A stretch of DNA of 64,000 nt from Siphonodentalium dalli (GCA_032622095.1 CP136066.1:200406978-200470977), one strand, 5' to 3'. Shown: positions 24,362 through 35,385, numbered from the stretch's first letter. Program-made: numbers and translations. Notes: generated by a model not told the origin, from the sequence alone.

Positions 24362-27300
24362 CTGAAATTCAACATAAGCTTTTCGTTTAACATATATAAA
24401 CATTAAGCATGAGTATACACAAGCCTTGAAATAGGGTGTCTGTCGTTTTCAGAATGGGGCCACCAGTGGGTGAATTTAGTGATGCTATCCCGCATAGCGG
24501 GCTAGCATCACCAAATTCACCCTCTGGGAACCTCATTCTGCTGATGTGTAAGCAGAAGGAGGTCCCCAGAGGGTGTGCAGGCTAGCATCACCAAATTCAC
24601 CCTCTGGGGACCTCATTCTGCAAATGACAGACACCCTATTTCAAGGCTTGAGTATACACTGTGACCTGTCAATCTATTTTATATTAGGACAGCATATCAT
24701 CGTGCAAATAAGTTCATATTGGACCTATATGTATTCATATAGGTTCATATTGGACTTATTTGATTTTAAAATAAGCCCATATAATGGACTTATACCCGTT
24801 ATTCCGTTTTATGGCGCGAGCATCTGGTAAGTCTATGTAGGTTCATAGGCGACAATTGCAAATGTGTCATTATCGATATTAGAAATAAACTATATTATGT
24901 TTGTTATTATGTTGTTTATGATATATATGTTCGTTATTTTCAATTGTTCAGCTGCCACAAATTGGTGTATTGGAATACATATATCTATCTATCTATAGAT
25001 CGTACTTCAGATTTAAATAATGCCGATATGGGTTTATTTGCGTGTTTGAAATAAGTTCATAGGAAGCTTATTTCCAGAATAACAGGCTGATTAGGGACAG
25101 ACTAATGTGTTCTAGTTGTGGGCTGACATCCAACCCGAGCTCTTAATCAACACAAAAAGATAGTCTTTTTATTTAAAGGGGTATTGTGCCCTAAATCCGG
25201 TCATTTATGAGACCATCTCCTTTTAACACTTTCAGTGCCAGGGGCCGATCTCATCGGCCCTAATTTACGGTCTGTAAAATCAGCGAATTTAATAACAAAC
25301 TGGATAAAACCTTAGGGGCATGTTATAACTCAAAACTATCAACACGTATTCATAGTAATAATTTTGATGCCCATGAAAAACTTAAGATTCCCTGGCACTA
25401 AACCTACAAAATAAGTCTGTTAAAGAATATAAGAAAAGATTATTAAAATTGTAAAAAATTGTAAAAAATAATAACAAATGATGAAAAATTGTTAGGCCAA
25501 TGAATTATCTTATATATATGCGAGTCGAACTATGGTCGACTCGCATATATAAGAGAATGCATTGGCACAGGGTATATGGGTTGATACAATAATCGGACCT
25601 GGCACTGAAAGGGTTAAACTCAACATAATATATGCAACAAATGAATAATTACCACTTTGTTTGCATCGTTCATAGAGCACATGAGTGTTCTCTGCAGTAG
25701 TTCATGGCTCGAATTAATTCATTTGTTGCATATATTTTGTTGTATATAAAAGGAGATGGTCCCATAAATGGCCGGATTCAGTGTACAGTCCCCCTTTTAA
25801 GATTTTGGTCCGTTACAATTCATTCTGCATTATTCTAAGAAACCGATTGACCCATATTTATTTGGAAATTGGCCAGATCAAATCCACAGAAATAGTAACA
25901 AACAAAAGTCTTATATAAACAATGTTAGATTTATTGACATTATACATACGTGACCGAACATAAACAATTAGGAGCGCAATCATTGAATGTGTCATAACCA
26001 CAAATGTTTTACTTAATTGAATTTACTTTAACGTTGGGCGTAACTTGTAAGTCACTTTGGGCGAACTCCGTGTCGTAGTTAAGGTCGAGGTGGTGGTCTC
26101 GTGGGGTAATCACATACAGACCGGTAAAGTTGGGCGTAATTTGTACAGTAGTGAGGTGGATTGATGGGTTTAGTCTATACTCACCGTTCACGTTGGGCGT
26201 AATTTGTACTGTAGTGATGTGGATTGATGAGTTTAGTCTGTACTCACCATTCACGTTGGGCGTAATTTGTACTGTAGTGATGTGGATTGATGTGTTTAGT
26301 CTCTACTTACCGTTCACGTTGGGCGTACTCAGGTTGCGGTGGTGGTCTGGTGGGTCTATCCTCTGGGATGTAGCTGTGTCCTGGTAAGACTGGATATTTC
26401 CTGTCGTCATAGTATTCATCTCGTCTATATCCTTGGTTATTGTAAGGAACCATGTCCTTAGATCTGGAGATACATTCAAATACATATGTGACCCGCCATA
26501 TCAAATCCAGTCGTAATTCGGGATTTTTTTTACCCTGTGCCAATGCATTCTCTTATATATGCGAGTCGACCATAGGTCGCCTCGCATATATAAGAGAATG
26601 CATTGGCCTAACAATTTTTATCATGTTTTTAAAATAAATGTTTCTTACAATTTTTAGGATGTAAAATAAAAAACATCCATTACCCTGCAGGGAGCCCCAC
26701 ACATATATAGAAGCATATAGAAGAGTGTCGTCTGCTCATGTTTGTCTGGGGCTCTGTATGGGTGAAATTATAAAATTGTTAAAGAATACAAGAACAAATT
26801 ATTAAAATTGTAAAAAATTGTTAGGCCAATGCATTCTCTTATATATGCGAGGCGACCTATGGTCGACTCGCATATATAAGAGAATGCATTGGCACAGGGT
26901 AAAAAAAATCCCGACTTACGACTGGATTTGATATGGCGGGTCACATCTTAGGCTGTATGTGAGCTGTCAGCCATTCGACTATTACTAGTCACAATACAGA
27001 TTATATATTAGGCTACATGTGAGCTGTCAGCCATTCGACTGTTACTAGTCACTTCTTTTTTGTAATGGATTCACGCAAAACCTTGAGGACGTAATCGGCG
27101 GAAATATTGGTGTATTCTTCTCTTTTTTGTTCTTCTTTTTTTTATTGAGAATAGAGAATAACAAAGGAAGAAGACAAAATGCATGCACGCAATCATTCTC
27201 TCAATCCAGGTCATGGAAAAGCGTAACTCTTCCATGCCCTGACCTACTTTCTTGCTTGTGACATGTAATTATAAAATATTAAAGGCACATACTGTGTTCA

Positions 27301-30300
27301 GAAATTGTTTACAGATCCTATATATTACCTTGACATATTATTGTCCGAAAAGGGCTTTCTTTAGCAAAACAATTGTGATAGATAATACTAAATTAATATT
27401 TTGTCATCAGAAGATCTTTAAATTTCGCTAAAGTGGTCGATTGTAATATTTAAGATTTGCAGAATCAGAGTTCCAAACACTATGTGCAGCTTTAATTAAT
27501 TTAAGTTCTGAGGTTACCATAACTAATATAATTAGTAAACTTAACCACATTGAAACTGTATTGTAAATATTGAAAATATTGGTTCGACGACAATCGGAAA
27601 ATACACAACGCTCGCTTCGTTTGCGTTTCGGACTGTGGCTGAAAACTGCTGTGATGTGGTTTATTCTGTCAGAAATATATAACTAGAATAAAGTTGCAGG
27701 CTTATATCAAAATGACAAGTTACTTCGTGGTCTTCGGAAGGAACTTAAAGGTACTCAACCCGATAAAACTCCTCTCAATTACTATTTCAATGGCTTCGGG
27801 GGTCAAAAATATTTTATTCGAGTCGAGGAAGTCACCCATCAAAGCTCAGATTTGTTAGATATCGATTTTAGAAATCTATTATTTTTCATTATCGGGAATA
27901 CTATATGGCCCAGAACGTTGTCTGTTTGAATAGATTCGGAGAACACATCCAGAGCAGATTACGGCAGTTAGTAGTACTGATCTCGAGTTTATAACAAATT
28001 TCAAAAATCAATATCTAATAACTCTGAGCTTTGTTTGATGGGTTCCTCGACTCGAATCAAATTTTTTTTACCCCCAAAGCCAAAGAAATAGTAATATAGG
28101 ACCCTCCGATCGGATTGTTGTTGTTGGAATCTGTTGAGATGGGGACCCTCTTTACGGGTTGAGTACCTTTAACTTGTTCTATAACAGAATGTTTGTCCTA
28201 ATTCATCTAATTCGCAGCACTAACTTTCAGTTTTCTTTGATCTTTGAATTTATTCAACTACTCATTTTCGCTTTTCTCCTTAAAACGTGTCACATGCATT
28301 CGACGTATCCGTTGTCGTATTTAAGGGGAGGTCATGTGACCAATTTTGAATGGGGATTTCCATGCAAATTTCCGGAGCAAATTTTATGTATGAAGTAGTT
28401 GTTCGGAAACTTCGGGAATCACTGCTTTTTTTACCCTGTGCCAATGCATTCTCTTATATATGCGAGTCGACCATAGGTCGCCTCGCATATATAAGAGAAT
28501 GCATTGGCATAACAATTTTTATCATGTTTTTTAAATAAATGTTTCTCACAATTTTTAGGACGTAAAATAAAAAAACATCCATTACCCGCAGGGAGCCCCA
28601 CAAATATATAGAAGCATATAGAAGAGTGTCGTCTGCTCATGTTTGTCTGGGGCTCTGTGTGGGTGAAATTATAAAATTGTTAAAGAATACAAGAACAAAT
28701 TATTAAAATTATTAGGCCAATGCATTCTCTTATATATGCGAGGCGACCTATGGTCGACTCGCATATATAAGAGAATGCATTGGCACAGAGTAAAAAAAAT
28801 CCCGACTTCAACATTGAACAGTGATAACGTTTTAACTGGCAGGTGCGCTAGGTAAATTATAAATTTTTGCAATAAATACACTTTTGAATTTTTTTTGCTG
28901 GAATTACATCACACGACCTACATTTGAAATATCCATATAAAATTCAAAAATAAATACACCAACACTATAATGGGACATGTTACATGCGGATACCACACCA
29001 AGTCACACACAGACGTATGTGCAACTCTGTAACTTTTCCTCCGCAGATTTGCATGGAAATCCCCATTATAAATTGCATGGTCACTTGACCCCCCCCCCCC
29101 TTAATTTGAACCACAAATGTGTCTATAGTTCGGGAAAGAAATGTAGCTTAGGATAATTGCAAATCAATGGCATCAATTGCTGCAAATTTATAGAAAGGGG
29201 CCAAATTCATACGCTGAGATCAGTTATAACCCTTTCTAAATACAAAGTGGATTATCCCACCGAGTTATAAGAAGATATATTGGAATGGTCTATTATTCAT
29301 TTGGAGGGATATGTTCAGGAAAAATGAGCAGATGACAGAGATACGAAAAGATAATAGAAGTGCAGCAGGATTACTACTAACTGATGGGCAAATGTTCACA
29401 TAATAAGTTCAACAAACGACAGGTGGTCGTTTGTTGAATTTATTATCTGAACATTCCATAATGGATATACATAATCGTCATTCGTCAATGAGTAGTTCGT
29501 ATAGAGAGGGCTTAACTAAACAGGTAATCAATGTGAACTTTTGCGATATGAGACATTTTTGGGAATTATTGCGGGTAACGAGTTGGCTCAATATATACCT
29601 GTTGTAATCCGAAACTATGGAATCTTCTTTGTATTCGATAATGGACCTGAAATTAACACATACATTTAAGATATGCACTTACGCGCATGTACAAAGGTAG
29701 TCAAAGTTGATATTGGCAATGTATTTTAATACATCAAATGCCGTCAGCCAATGAAATCGCTTCTATAAAAAAAACTCAATTGACAGTGTATTGTTTGAAA
29801 CATATTACCCACTGCATGTATGTCATATATGTATTGAGATTTGCATATACTCTGCTCTATTTTGTAATGCCATGTCATGAAGAACATTAACATTTCTTCG
29901 GCTTCGGGGGTAAAACAATATTTGATTCGAGTCGAGGAACTCACCATTCAAAGCTCAGAGTTATCAGATATAGATTTTTGAAGAAAAAAAATCACCAAAT
30001 TGCGTTGAACAAAATGTTGATATATAAATATAGTTTTGGCAATTTTATACTATATAGTTGACAGTGGTTAGCAATATCATTTTTGAAAATTTATCGATCC
30101 TGATAACTGAAGCGATATTTCAAGAAATGTTGTTGTTGTTGTTGTACGACATACCTTGGTTGAGCTGAATTCGGATCATTGGTTACCCTCGGAAGCTGGG
30201 GTGACTGGGATACGTTAACGACCCTCGGAATAGCAAATGAATTCATCCTCACGTCACCCAGTACGTGTAGGTTCCGAATGAACTTTCACGACAGTATCTT

Positions 30301-31016
30301 TATGTTTAGGACGTGGTTTGACTTTGTATACATATCCACATTCCATATCGTCGACTTAATGTCATGCAAATCCTAATGACAAATTATTGTTCTGGATTCA
30401 TTGCTAGTATGCGCTCTGCTGCATATGAATGGCCGGATACAAGTTGCTTTGTGTAATTATATATATGGAGTATACTCCGTGCCAGTCCTGGTGACGATAG
30501 TCACGACCCCATCACTGAATGAGTACCTCTTCAGGAGACTCCATTCTAATAGAGTCATTATAGACCTTAAGTTATCGGAATTTCATAGATGTAGATTGAT
30601 AGCGAGTATATGTGGCCAATTAATTTTGAGGTTCGTGTCATAATTAGGAAACTCGGTCGAGCGATCGATCGCATTAAGTCCACTTGATCCACCTAATAAT
30701 CAGTTTATTGCAAAATCTATGATTTAACATAGAACATGCGAAATATATATCCATTATCAGGCAACTATAATGGCCATACTATTATACTCATGCCACGTCC
30801 ATAATACATATATTATGTATATGTTATGCAAGGTTTGCGCTGCCGCCTGTCAAATGAAAAAATAATTCACATTGGGCAATATTTAATTAATTATTTTCAT
30901 TTGCAAAAGGTTTTCGCTACTGAGTTCTTATGTATGCAAGAAAGTATAGACTATTTCTTTTAAAAAATTACTGGAGCTTCCTGAAGTTTTGCGAAAACCC
31001 TGTGCCAATGAATTAT

Positions 31017-31081
<65 letters not shown>

Positions 31082-34000
31082 GAGTCTCCCATATATGAGA
31101 GAATACATTGGCTTAAAAATATTTACCTTGACCTTGTTAGCCAGTGCATTCTCTTATATATATGAAGCTCCATATGGGCTCGCATATATAAGCGAATTCA
31201 CTGCCACATGATTTGTAATGCTACACAAATGTTGTTGATATTATTTTGTGGTTAATAAGGCCAACATGTTGCTCTGTTCGCTTAGTATATATATTTATAT
31301 CGCGGAAGTCCACCAAATGTGGGTAACATATCGCCGTAGCAGCGATCTTCGCGTCACCAAGGGAGGTAAACCCTGCATGGAGTTTAGCATGTACTTACGC
31401 TCTTCGTCGCCGCCTCCGATGGTCGAGACAGAGAGCCACGATGATGATGGCCAGGACTATGAGAACCAGACATGCTATGCCCACCGTGACCCCGACGATG
31501 AGTTTCTGTTTTTCAGTTAGAGCCATCCCGCTGTCTTCTGGTTCGTCAACAGCTTTCGCTATGATTGAAATATGGTTTATGTATTAATAAATTATAAATA
31601 TGTTTCATGGATCCCAATTGCATATAATAATTGAAAAAAACTATTGAACTAAATACCATATGACTTGCCGACAAATTTCATGAGTTTTTAATATTAATTT
31701 TTATCGGGAAACACTGTTTAAAAGCAACTGCACAATTTGAAGACGTGACAAATCACTGCACTGTTTTCTATTTAATAGATAGAGCACGGCTTGGTGTTCA
31801 CTACTCCGGTATAGTGCCCAGTGGGGTGGGTATAGTTCACGAATCGAAGCGAGTTAATGATCAGGGGACCTCAATTTTCCAGAAATATAATCCAGTATGT
31901 CACATTAAAGGCACGGTTGGCCTTAGTTGTCGAAAATATTCATATTTGTTCCAAACACCATAAACAGACAAACATTAAAACGCATACAGTTTCGTTCATA
32001 TATACCATTACCATCGCGTAAACAGCATGCTATCATAAAGACTTACTATATTTTACATAAGCAAGAGCCTGATTATGTTACAGAAGACAACACAGTGTCA
32101 CTGGCTAATCACACACAAATGATATAAACGCTCTTTATTACTTCCATATCAGGAATTCAGCAACAAAGAACGCTCTTTATGTTTACCATCATAATATAAA
32201 CAAACACCAGAAAAGTAACTTGTTATGCTTTTATTTACATAACAATGGTCAAACAAATGACAATAACATACTGTTTATGCGATATTTCTTATTTGTATAC
32301 GGACAAAGTCTGTCTAAATTTTGATGTTCTATCTGTTTGTGGCGGTTTTTGATGGGTGGAAATATTTTCACAGGATACCCACCGCCAAGGCCAACCGTAC
32401 CTTTAAAGGTGTATACCGTACACTAAATCCGGCCATTTATGGGACCATCTCCTTTTATACTCAACAGAATATATACAACAATTGAATGAATTTGAGCCAC
32501 GGATTAGTGCAAAATGCACTCTATGAACGACGTAAACAACATGGTAATTATAATGAAAATGAATTTATTACTCCAGCCGTTTATTCATTTTCATTACAAT
32601 TACCATGCTGTTTGCATCATTCATAGAGCACGTGAGTGTATTTTGCACTAATCCGTGGCTCAAATGCATTCAATTGTTGTATATAGTCTGTTGAGTATAA
32701 AAGGAGATGGTCACATAAATGGTCGGATTTAGTGTACAGTACCCCTTTAACCTCTTCGCTGCTATGACGTCCGTAACTATTACGGACGTAAAAGTGCACG
32801 CCGTGTGCTATATGGTCCGTAGGTACTACGGACCTACTTCAGCACACTAGCAGTAGGCCATTATACATAACTGGAACTCAGAGATTGGTGCATCAGAATA
32901 ACTGTATCTCCAAGTTTCTAACAGTGTATGATGTTCCACGATTGTGAACGATAATAGTCTTTCAACCGAGTCAGTTTTATGGTTCTTGTGGTATTCCCGT
33001 TATAGTTTCCCATTGGAAAATGACAATAACGTCAACAGCCCAGCACACGACGTCATAACGTCATTTAGCAGCGAAGGGGTTAAGAATCATCTTCTTGCCT
33101 GACATCTTGTTGCTGTGGGGGATTATTACTGGCTGTGCATGTAGAACTAATCCTATGATTACCGGGAATGATGTTATGGTCACTCAACATGTTGTCTGTT
33201 TGTTGTGTTGTTGACAATGAACATTGGGTTTTGGTTCTTTTGTGACAATTATACCTGATTTGGTGAGATCATGTGTATCGGAGGAGATTTGAAGTTTCAT
33301 CGTCTTTAATTGGGATTAAATTCCTAATTTTTAGGTTCAACTATGGTGTTGATATTGCATGCATATACAACAGTTTAGTGGAATATGCATGGCTCTGTGC
33401 CCTAAGGTTGTTGGTCCGAAACAAAAACCTTTTCACCATCACATAATTTCTGCACATCAACTTGTTTGAACCTCACCCGCTCTGGTCATAAACCCGTCCA
33501 GTTTCGTCGAGAACGCGTAATGTCAGCACCGGTGTTTTTAAATTTAATTAAACGACAAGTAACCAATACAAATCGCACATCAGTGACATCACCAGATTAA
33601 TTTATGTCCTTCTCGTAACGCGCGTAACAATCCTTAAAGTACTGATTTATTGATGATTGATTGAATGATTGATTGATTGATTGTCGTTTTAATCGATGTG
33701 CCATATCACCGACCAATAACATAATCATGTGCAAAAAAGATCACAGCGAAGCAACTGTGCAGATAAAATTAATGCGATTCTTCTCGGCAACATCAGCACA
33801 TTTCTTTCTTTCGAGAATGACACTTGGGCACAGTTAATTGTATTATCTTACGCTTTTCTGAACTACGGCTCACAGCTCATATATACGAATTCGCTTGGTC
33901 ATGGACAGACACATTCGTGAAACGACTCAAATCGCAGCTGAAAGCTAAAGCTGAGAATGTGCATTACAATATGAAAAGGACATGTATAATAACTCTCGAT

Positions 34001-34455
34001 GTTTGAGAACGGTGACCTGACACTTATTGTGTCCATCGCATCACAAATAGCGTGTACATGCAGTGTACAATTTTTTCTCTTTTTTCCCCCACTTCTTTGT
34101 AAATAATCAAATTTACAGATACCATGTATTGGCAATATTATCGACAGGGCATAATACTTTTGCAAAGGAGGTCAATAAGTAAATAAATAAATAAAAAAAA
34201 TAAAATAAAATAAAAAAAAAATAATATGCTGTACGTATAGCTAACCTTTGCAGAAGGGTTCTTTGTTGAAATCCCACTGAGATGTTGTCAGACAGCGTAT
34301 AATCTGATTCCCCTGGAGTTCGAACCCGTTACGACAGTTGATCTCAACGACGGTGCCAGGTCTCCTTGAATCTGTCGACACTAATGTGTTCCCGAATGTC
34401 TCGAGTGTTATGATAGACGACGTTGTGTTGAAAGCATTCTCGAGGCGCGGACACT
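23962..34455 (-). CDS. Sushi-domain single-pass membrane protein, 3' part of gene (five coding exons)
   Basis: Five exons join without a frame break: 34455-34246, 31558-31399, 29646-29599, 26463-26311 and 24361-23962 (stop TGA). Intron phases in order are 1, 2, 2, 2, and each exon length fits. Encoded order: one complement-control (sushi) module, a short stalk, a ~26-residue hydrophobic helix, a basic stop-transfer stretch (DHRRRRRR), then a ~200-residue cytoplasmic tail rich in Arg, Glu, Tyr and Pro. Sushi modules are extracellular binding modules of complement regulators, adhesion proteins and receptors, so a surface receptor or adhesion molecule is inferred. Tail sequences YERI and YEGL fit the YXX-hydrophobic endocytic motif. 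Upstream exons (signal peptide and any further modules) were not identified; the first exon seen enters in phase 1, so the gene continues toward higher coordinates. I do not recognise a named orthologue. Confidence 0.85.
24421..24648. mobile_element. Foldback MITE, family B, partial dimer
   Basis: AAGCCTTGAAATAGGGTG ... ATTTCAAGGCTT, with two internal hairpins around GCATAGCGGGCTAGC. Lies 60 bp upstream of the terminal exon of the sushi gene. Confidence 0.85.
25173..25800. mobile_element. TTAA MITE, family G, carrying nested elements
   Basis: Outer ends TTAAAGGGGTATTGTGCCC and GTACAGTCCCCCTTTTAA; arms match 32403-32750. A second TTAA element (25223-25616) sits in it and holds a hairpin cassette. 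The outer element is in a sushi-gene intron. Confidence 0.8.
25223..25616. mobile_element. TTAA element nested in family G
   Basis: TTAACACTTTCAGTGCCAGG at the left, CCTGGCACTGAAAGGGTTAA at the right. Removing it restores the family G arm CTCCTTT-TTAA-ACTCAACA. It contains one hairpin cassette at 25497-25572. Confidence 0.8.
26185..26208 (-). CDS. Candidate 24-nt cassette microexon B
   Basis: Second copy, exactly 63 bp from A, with intact cactacag acceptor and ACG|gtgagt donor, phase 2-2. If A is skipped the intron from the parent exon is 102 nt, a workable size. A third copy at 26122-26145 has lost both the acceptor AG and a good donor and looks dead. Confidence 0.35.
26248..26271 (-). CDS. 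Candidate 24-nt cassette microexon A
   Basis: Tandem copy of the end of exon 26311-26463, with its own acceptor (cactacag) and donor (ATG|gtgagt), in phase 2-2. It would insert TNYAQRE plus one junction residue. The intron to the parent exon would be only 39 nt, very short for an animal spliceosome, so direct use is doubtful. Confidence 0.3.
26311..26463 (-). CDS. Cytoplasmic-tail exon with a duplicated 3' edge
   Basis: A 153-nt exon in phase 2-2 with acceptor atctccag and donor GAACG|gtaagt. It encodes 51 residues rich in Tyr, Asp, Arg and Pro (YRRDEYYDDRKYPVLPG near the middle; RPTRPPPQPEYAQRER at the end, a proline run of SH3-ligand type). The acceptor lies only 23 bp from the end of a MITE at 26487-26945. 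The last 24 nt and the following intron start are tandemly copied downstream at 26122-26271. Confidence 0.85.
26487..26945. mobile_element. MITE, family A (TGTGACCCGCC), double hairpin cassette, beside exon 26463
   Basis: Inverted ends TGTGACCCGCCATATCAA and its complement; arms continue into ACCCTGTG and the hairpin. Hairpins at 26539-26608 and 26824-26893 are mirror images. The left end is 23 bp from the sushi-gene acceptor at 26463. Confidence 0.85.
26944..27052. repeat. ~56-bp tandem duplication
   Basis: AGGCTGTATGTGAGCTG and AGGCTACATGTGAGCTG start two copies ending ACTAGTCAC. Confidence 0.75.
27745..28172. mobile_element. TTAA MITE, family F, copy 2
   Basis: TTAAAGGTACTCAACCCG at the left and CGGGTTGAGTACCTTTAA at the right: matched ends and intact TTAA duplication. 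Lies in the intron between exons 29599 and 26463. Confidence 0.85.
28319..29104. mobile_element. TTAA element, family R, with internal double hairpin cassette
   Basis: TTAAGGGGAGGTCATGTGACC on the left (read as TTAAGGGG then AGGTCATGTGACC) and GGTCACTTGACCC...CCTTAA on the right; arms share GGGGATTTCCATGCAAAT. Hairpins at 28439-28506 and 28713-28783. Confidence 0.75.
29228..29460. mobile_element. Family D MITE, left half
   Basis: ACCCTTTCTAAATACAAAG arm, GGAATGGTCTATTATTCA, then the TAATAAGTTCAACAAACG hairpin. Lies 139 bp from exon 29599-29646. Confidence 0.65.
29599..29646 (-). CDS. Small 48-nt exon of the cytoplasmic tail
   Basis: Phase 2-2 exon, acceptor aatttcag, donor AACAG|gtatat. It adds 16 residues including IIEYKEDSIVSDYNR, with two tyrosines in acidic surroundings, the kind of site often phosphorylated in receptor tails (inference). 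Its reality rests on flanking splice sites, phase match with both neighbouring exons, and composition like the rest of the tail. Confidence 0.75.
29893..30150. mobile_element. TTAA MITE, family F, truncated copy
   Basis: Interior landmarks present (GAGTCGAGGAACTCACC, GTTGTTGTTGTTGT); both termini missing. Confidence 0.6.
30968..31213. mobile_element. Truncated family J element with a TA-expanded hairpin
   Basis: TACTGGAGCTTCCTGA matches family J at 19711. The first hairpin arm contains 62 nt of pure TA (31019-31080); a second hairpin lies at 31138-31203. Confidence 0.65.
31399..31558 (-). CDS. Exon: stalk, transmembrane helix and stop-transfer
   Basis: A 160-nt exon entering in phase 1 and leaving in phase 2 at a consensus donor (GC|gtaagt). 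It encodes a short acidic stalk (AVDEPEDSGMALTEKQK), then about 26 uninterrupted hydrophobic residues starting LIVGVTVG, then DHRRRRRRA. The basic run after the helix predicts an extracellular N-terminus and a cytoplasmic C-terminus (type I topology). Confidence 0.88.
31905..32406. mobile_element. TTAA MITE, family N
   Basis: TTAAAGGCACGGTTGGCCTT ... AAGGCCAACCGTACCTTTAA. Other copies: 42309-42695 and 44526-44912 (same element, duplicated), and a truncated start at about 63946. Confidence 0.85.
32403..32750. mobile_element. TTAA MITE, family G, intact foldback
   Basis: Arms of about 170 bp: TTAAAGGTGTATACCGTAC ... GTACAGTACCCCTTTAA. It shares its left TTAA with family N and its right TTAA with family H. 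Confidence 0.85.
32747..33083. mobile_element. TTAA MITE, family H
   Basis: TTAACCTCTTCGCTGCTATG ... TAGCAGCGAAGGGGTTAA, with inner palindromes of the type ACGTCCGTAACTATTACGGACGT (written here as ACGTCCGTAA / TTACGGACGT). Confidence 0.85.
33725..34220 (+). pseudogene. Possible LINE C-terminus and tail
   Basis: Frame containing LLGNISTFLSFENDTWAQL and VLSYAFLNYG resembles the final helix region of LINE proteins; a 3' region ends in AATAAATAAATAAA (34180-34215). Weak. Confidence 0.3.
34246..34455 (-). CDS. Exon: sushi (CCP) module
   Basis: A 210-nt exon in phase 1-1, the usual symmetric phase class of sushi modules. Acceptor is ttttgcag and donor is AAAG|gttagc. The 70 residues contain the four cysteines of the fold (CPRLEN, EINCRNGF, IIRCLT, PFCK), the Gly before the third cysteine and the conserved Trp (SQWDF) between cysteines 3 and 4. 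No other sushi exon was found in the window by eye. Confidence 0.9.
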
Positions 34456-34616
34456 CTGCAAAATAACAAATAAATCCGTTCAGGGCTCTATACTATAAAA
34501 CTATAGGTTGGACTGTCATATTGGGAATAAGGATATATACCCACTTTGTATGTATGCTTTAATTGTCAACGCTGTAAATTAATGCAGAACATGGATATAT
34601 ACAATGGGGTCACTTA

Positions 34617-34985
34617 CATCATCATCCTCATCACCATTATCATCATCTTCATCGTCATCATCATCGTCGTCGTCATTATCATCATCATTACCATCATCAT
34701 TATTATTTTTATCACCATTATTATCATCATTATCATCACCATCATCATCTTCATCATCATCATTATCTTCAACATCATCGTCGTCATCACCATCACCATC
34801 ATCGTCATCATCAACACCATCAGTATCATCTTCTTCATCGTCATCAGCCGTACCATCACCACGTCGACATTTTGTCGCCGTATTTATCAATCTTCGTCAT
34901 CGTCCATCGTCATCATTTTCCCATCATCAGCATCGTCGACGTTATTATCGTCGTCGTCAATTGTCATCATTGTAGTCGCTGTCAT
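34617..34985. repeat. ATC/ATT/GTC trinucleotide microsatellite
   Basis: About 370 bp of imperfect triplets. The long isoleucine/serine/aspartate frames on both strands come from this repeat. It lies 160 bp upstream of the sushi exon. Confidence 0.9.
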
Positions 34986-35219
34986 CTTTAACCTCATCAC
35001 CCCCACAGCAAAAGATAGCCATATCAACATAATTGTTTTTCTTAATAAAAAACACGCAATGAATACCAGGTCGGACAAGAATATGCAAGTTGAGAAAAAT
35101 TTCTCCGAAAAGTGGAAAACTCCACTAAAAAAGAGTCTGACAGACGTCATAATCGTAGTTGCACAGGTTCCCATGGTACTAAATATCTGTGCCAAGTTTC
35201 ATAATAATGGACCGAAAAA

Positions 35220-35360
35220 TGTAGGAATACAAGCTCGCACATAGGTGCGTCCATGGATGGACGGACATACACACTGACATACAGACGGGCATATGGACAA
35301 TAAGCTAAATACTATATAACCCAATAACCTCGCTACGGGGGTATAATTACAAATACGGTG
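35220..35360. repeat. Dispersed repeat tail
   Basis: GTGCCAAGTTTCATAA ... ACGGACATACACACTGACATACAGACGG; a phrase found around many invertebrate repeats. Class unknown. Confidence 0.35.
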
Positions 35361-35385
35361 ATTTGAGCCGTGTAGCATCGATTAT

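Larger units (their letters stand above)
26122..26317 (-). repeat. 63-bp tandem repeat across an exon-intron boundary
   Basis: The motif GTTGGGCG (plus strand) recurs at 26129, 26192, 26255 and 26318, exactly 63 bp apart. Each unit holds 24 nt of exon-like sequence and 39 nt of intron with an ACTAAAC branch-like motif. Beyond it, 26030-26110 is a decayed further copy of the exon tail (CGAGACCACCACCT against CCAGACCACCACCG). Confidence 0.85.

Noticed and set aside
26452-28640. Recurring peptide ANAFSYICE...GRLAYIRECIG
   Set aside because: Translation of the hairpin cassette; it appears wherever the palindrome does.
34305-34335. GTTCGAACCCG resembling a tRNA B box
   Set aside because: Lies within the sushi exon; no A box or cloverleaf at the right distance.
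34546-35244. Long frames on both strands (232 and 103 codons)
   Set aside because: They run through the ATC-type microsatellite; isoleucine, serine or aspartate runs are triplet-repeat artefacts.
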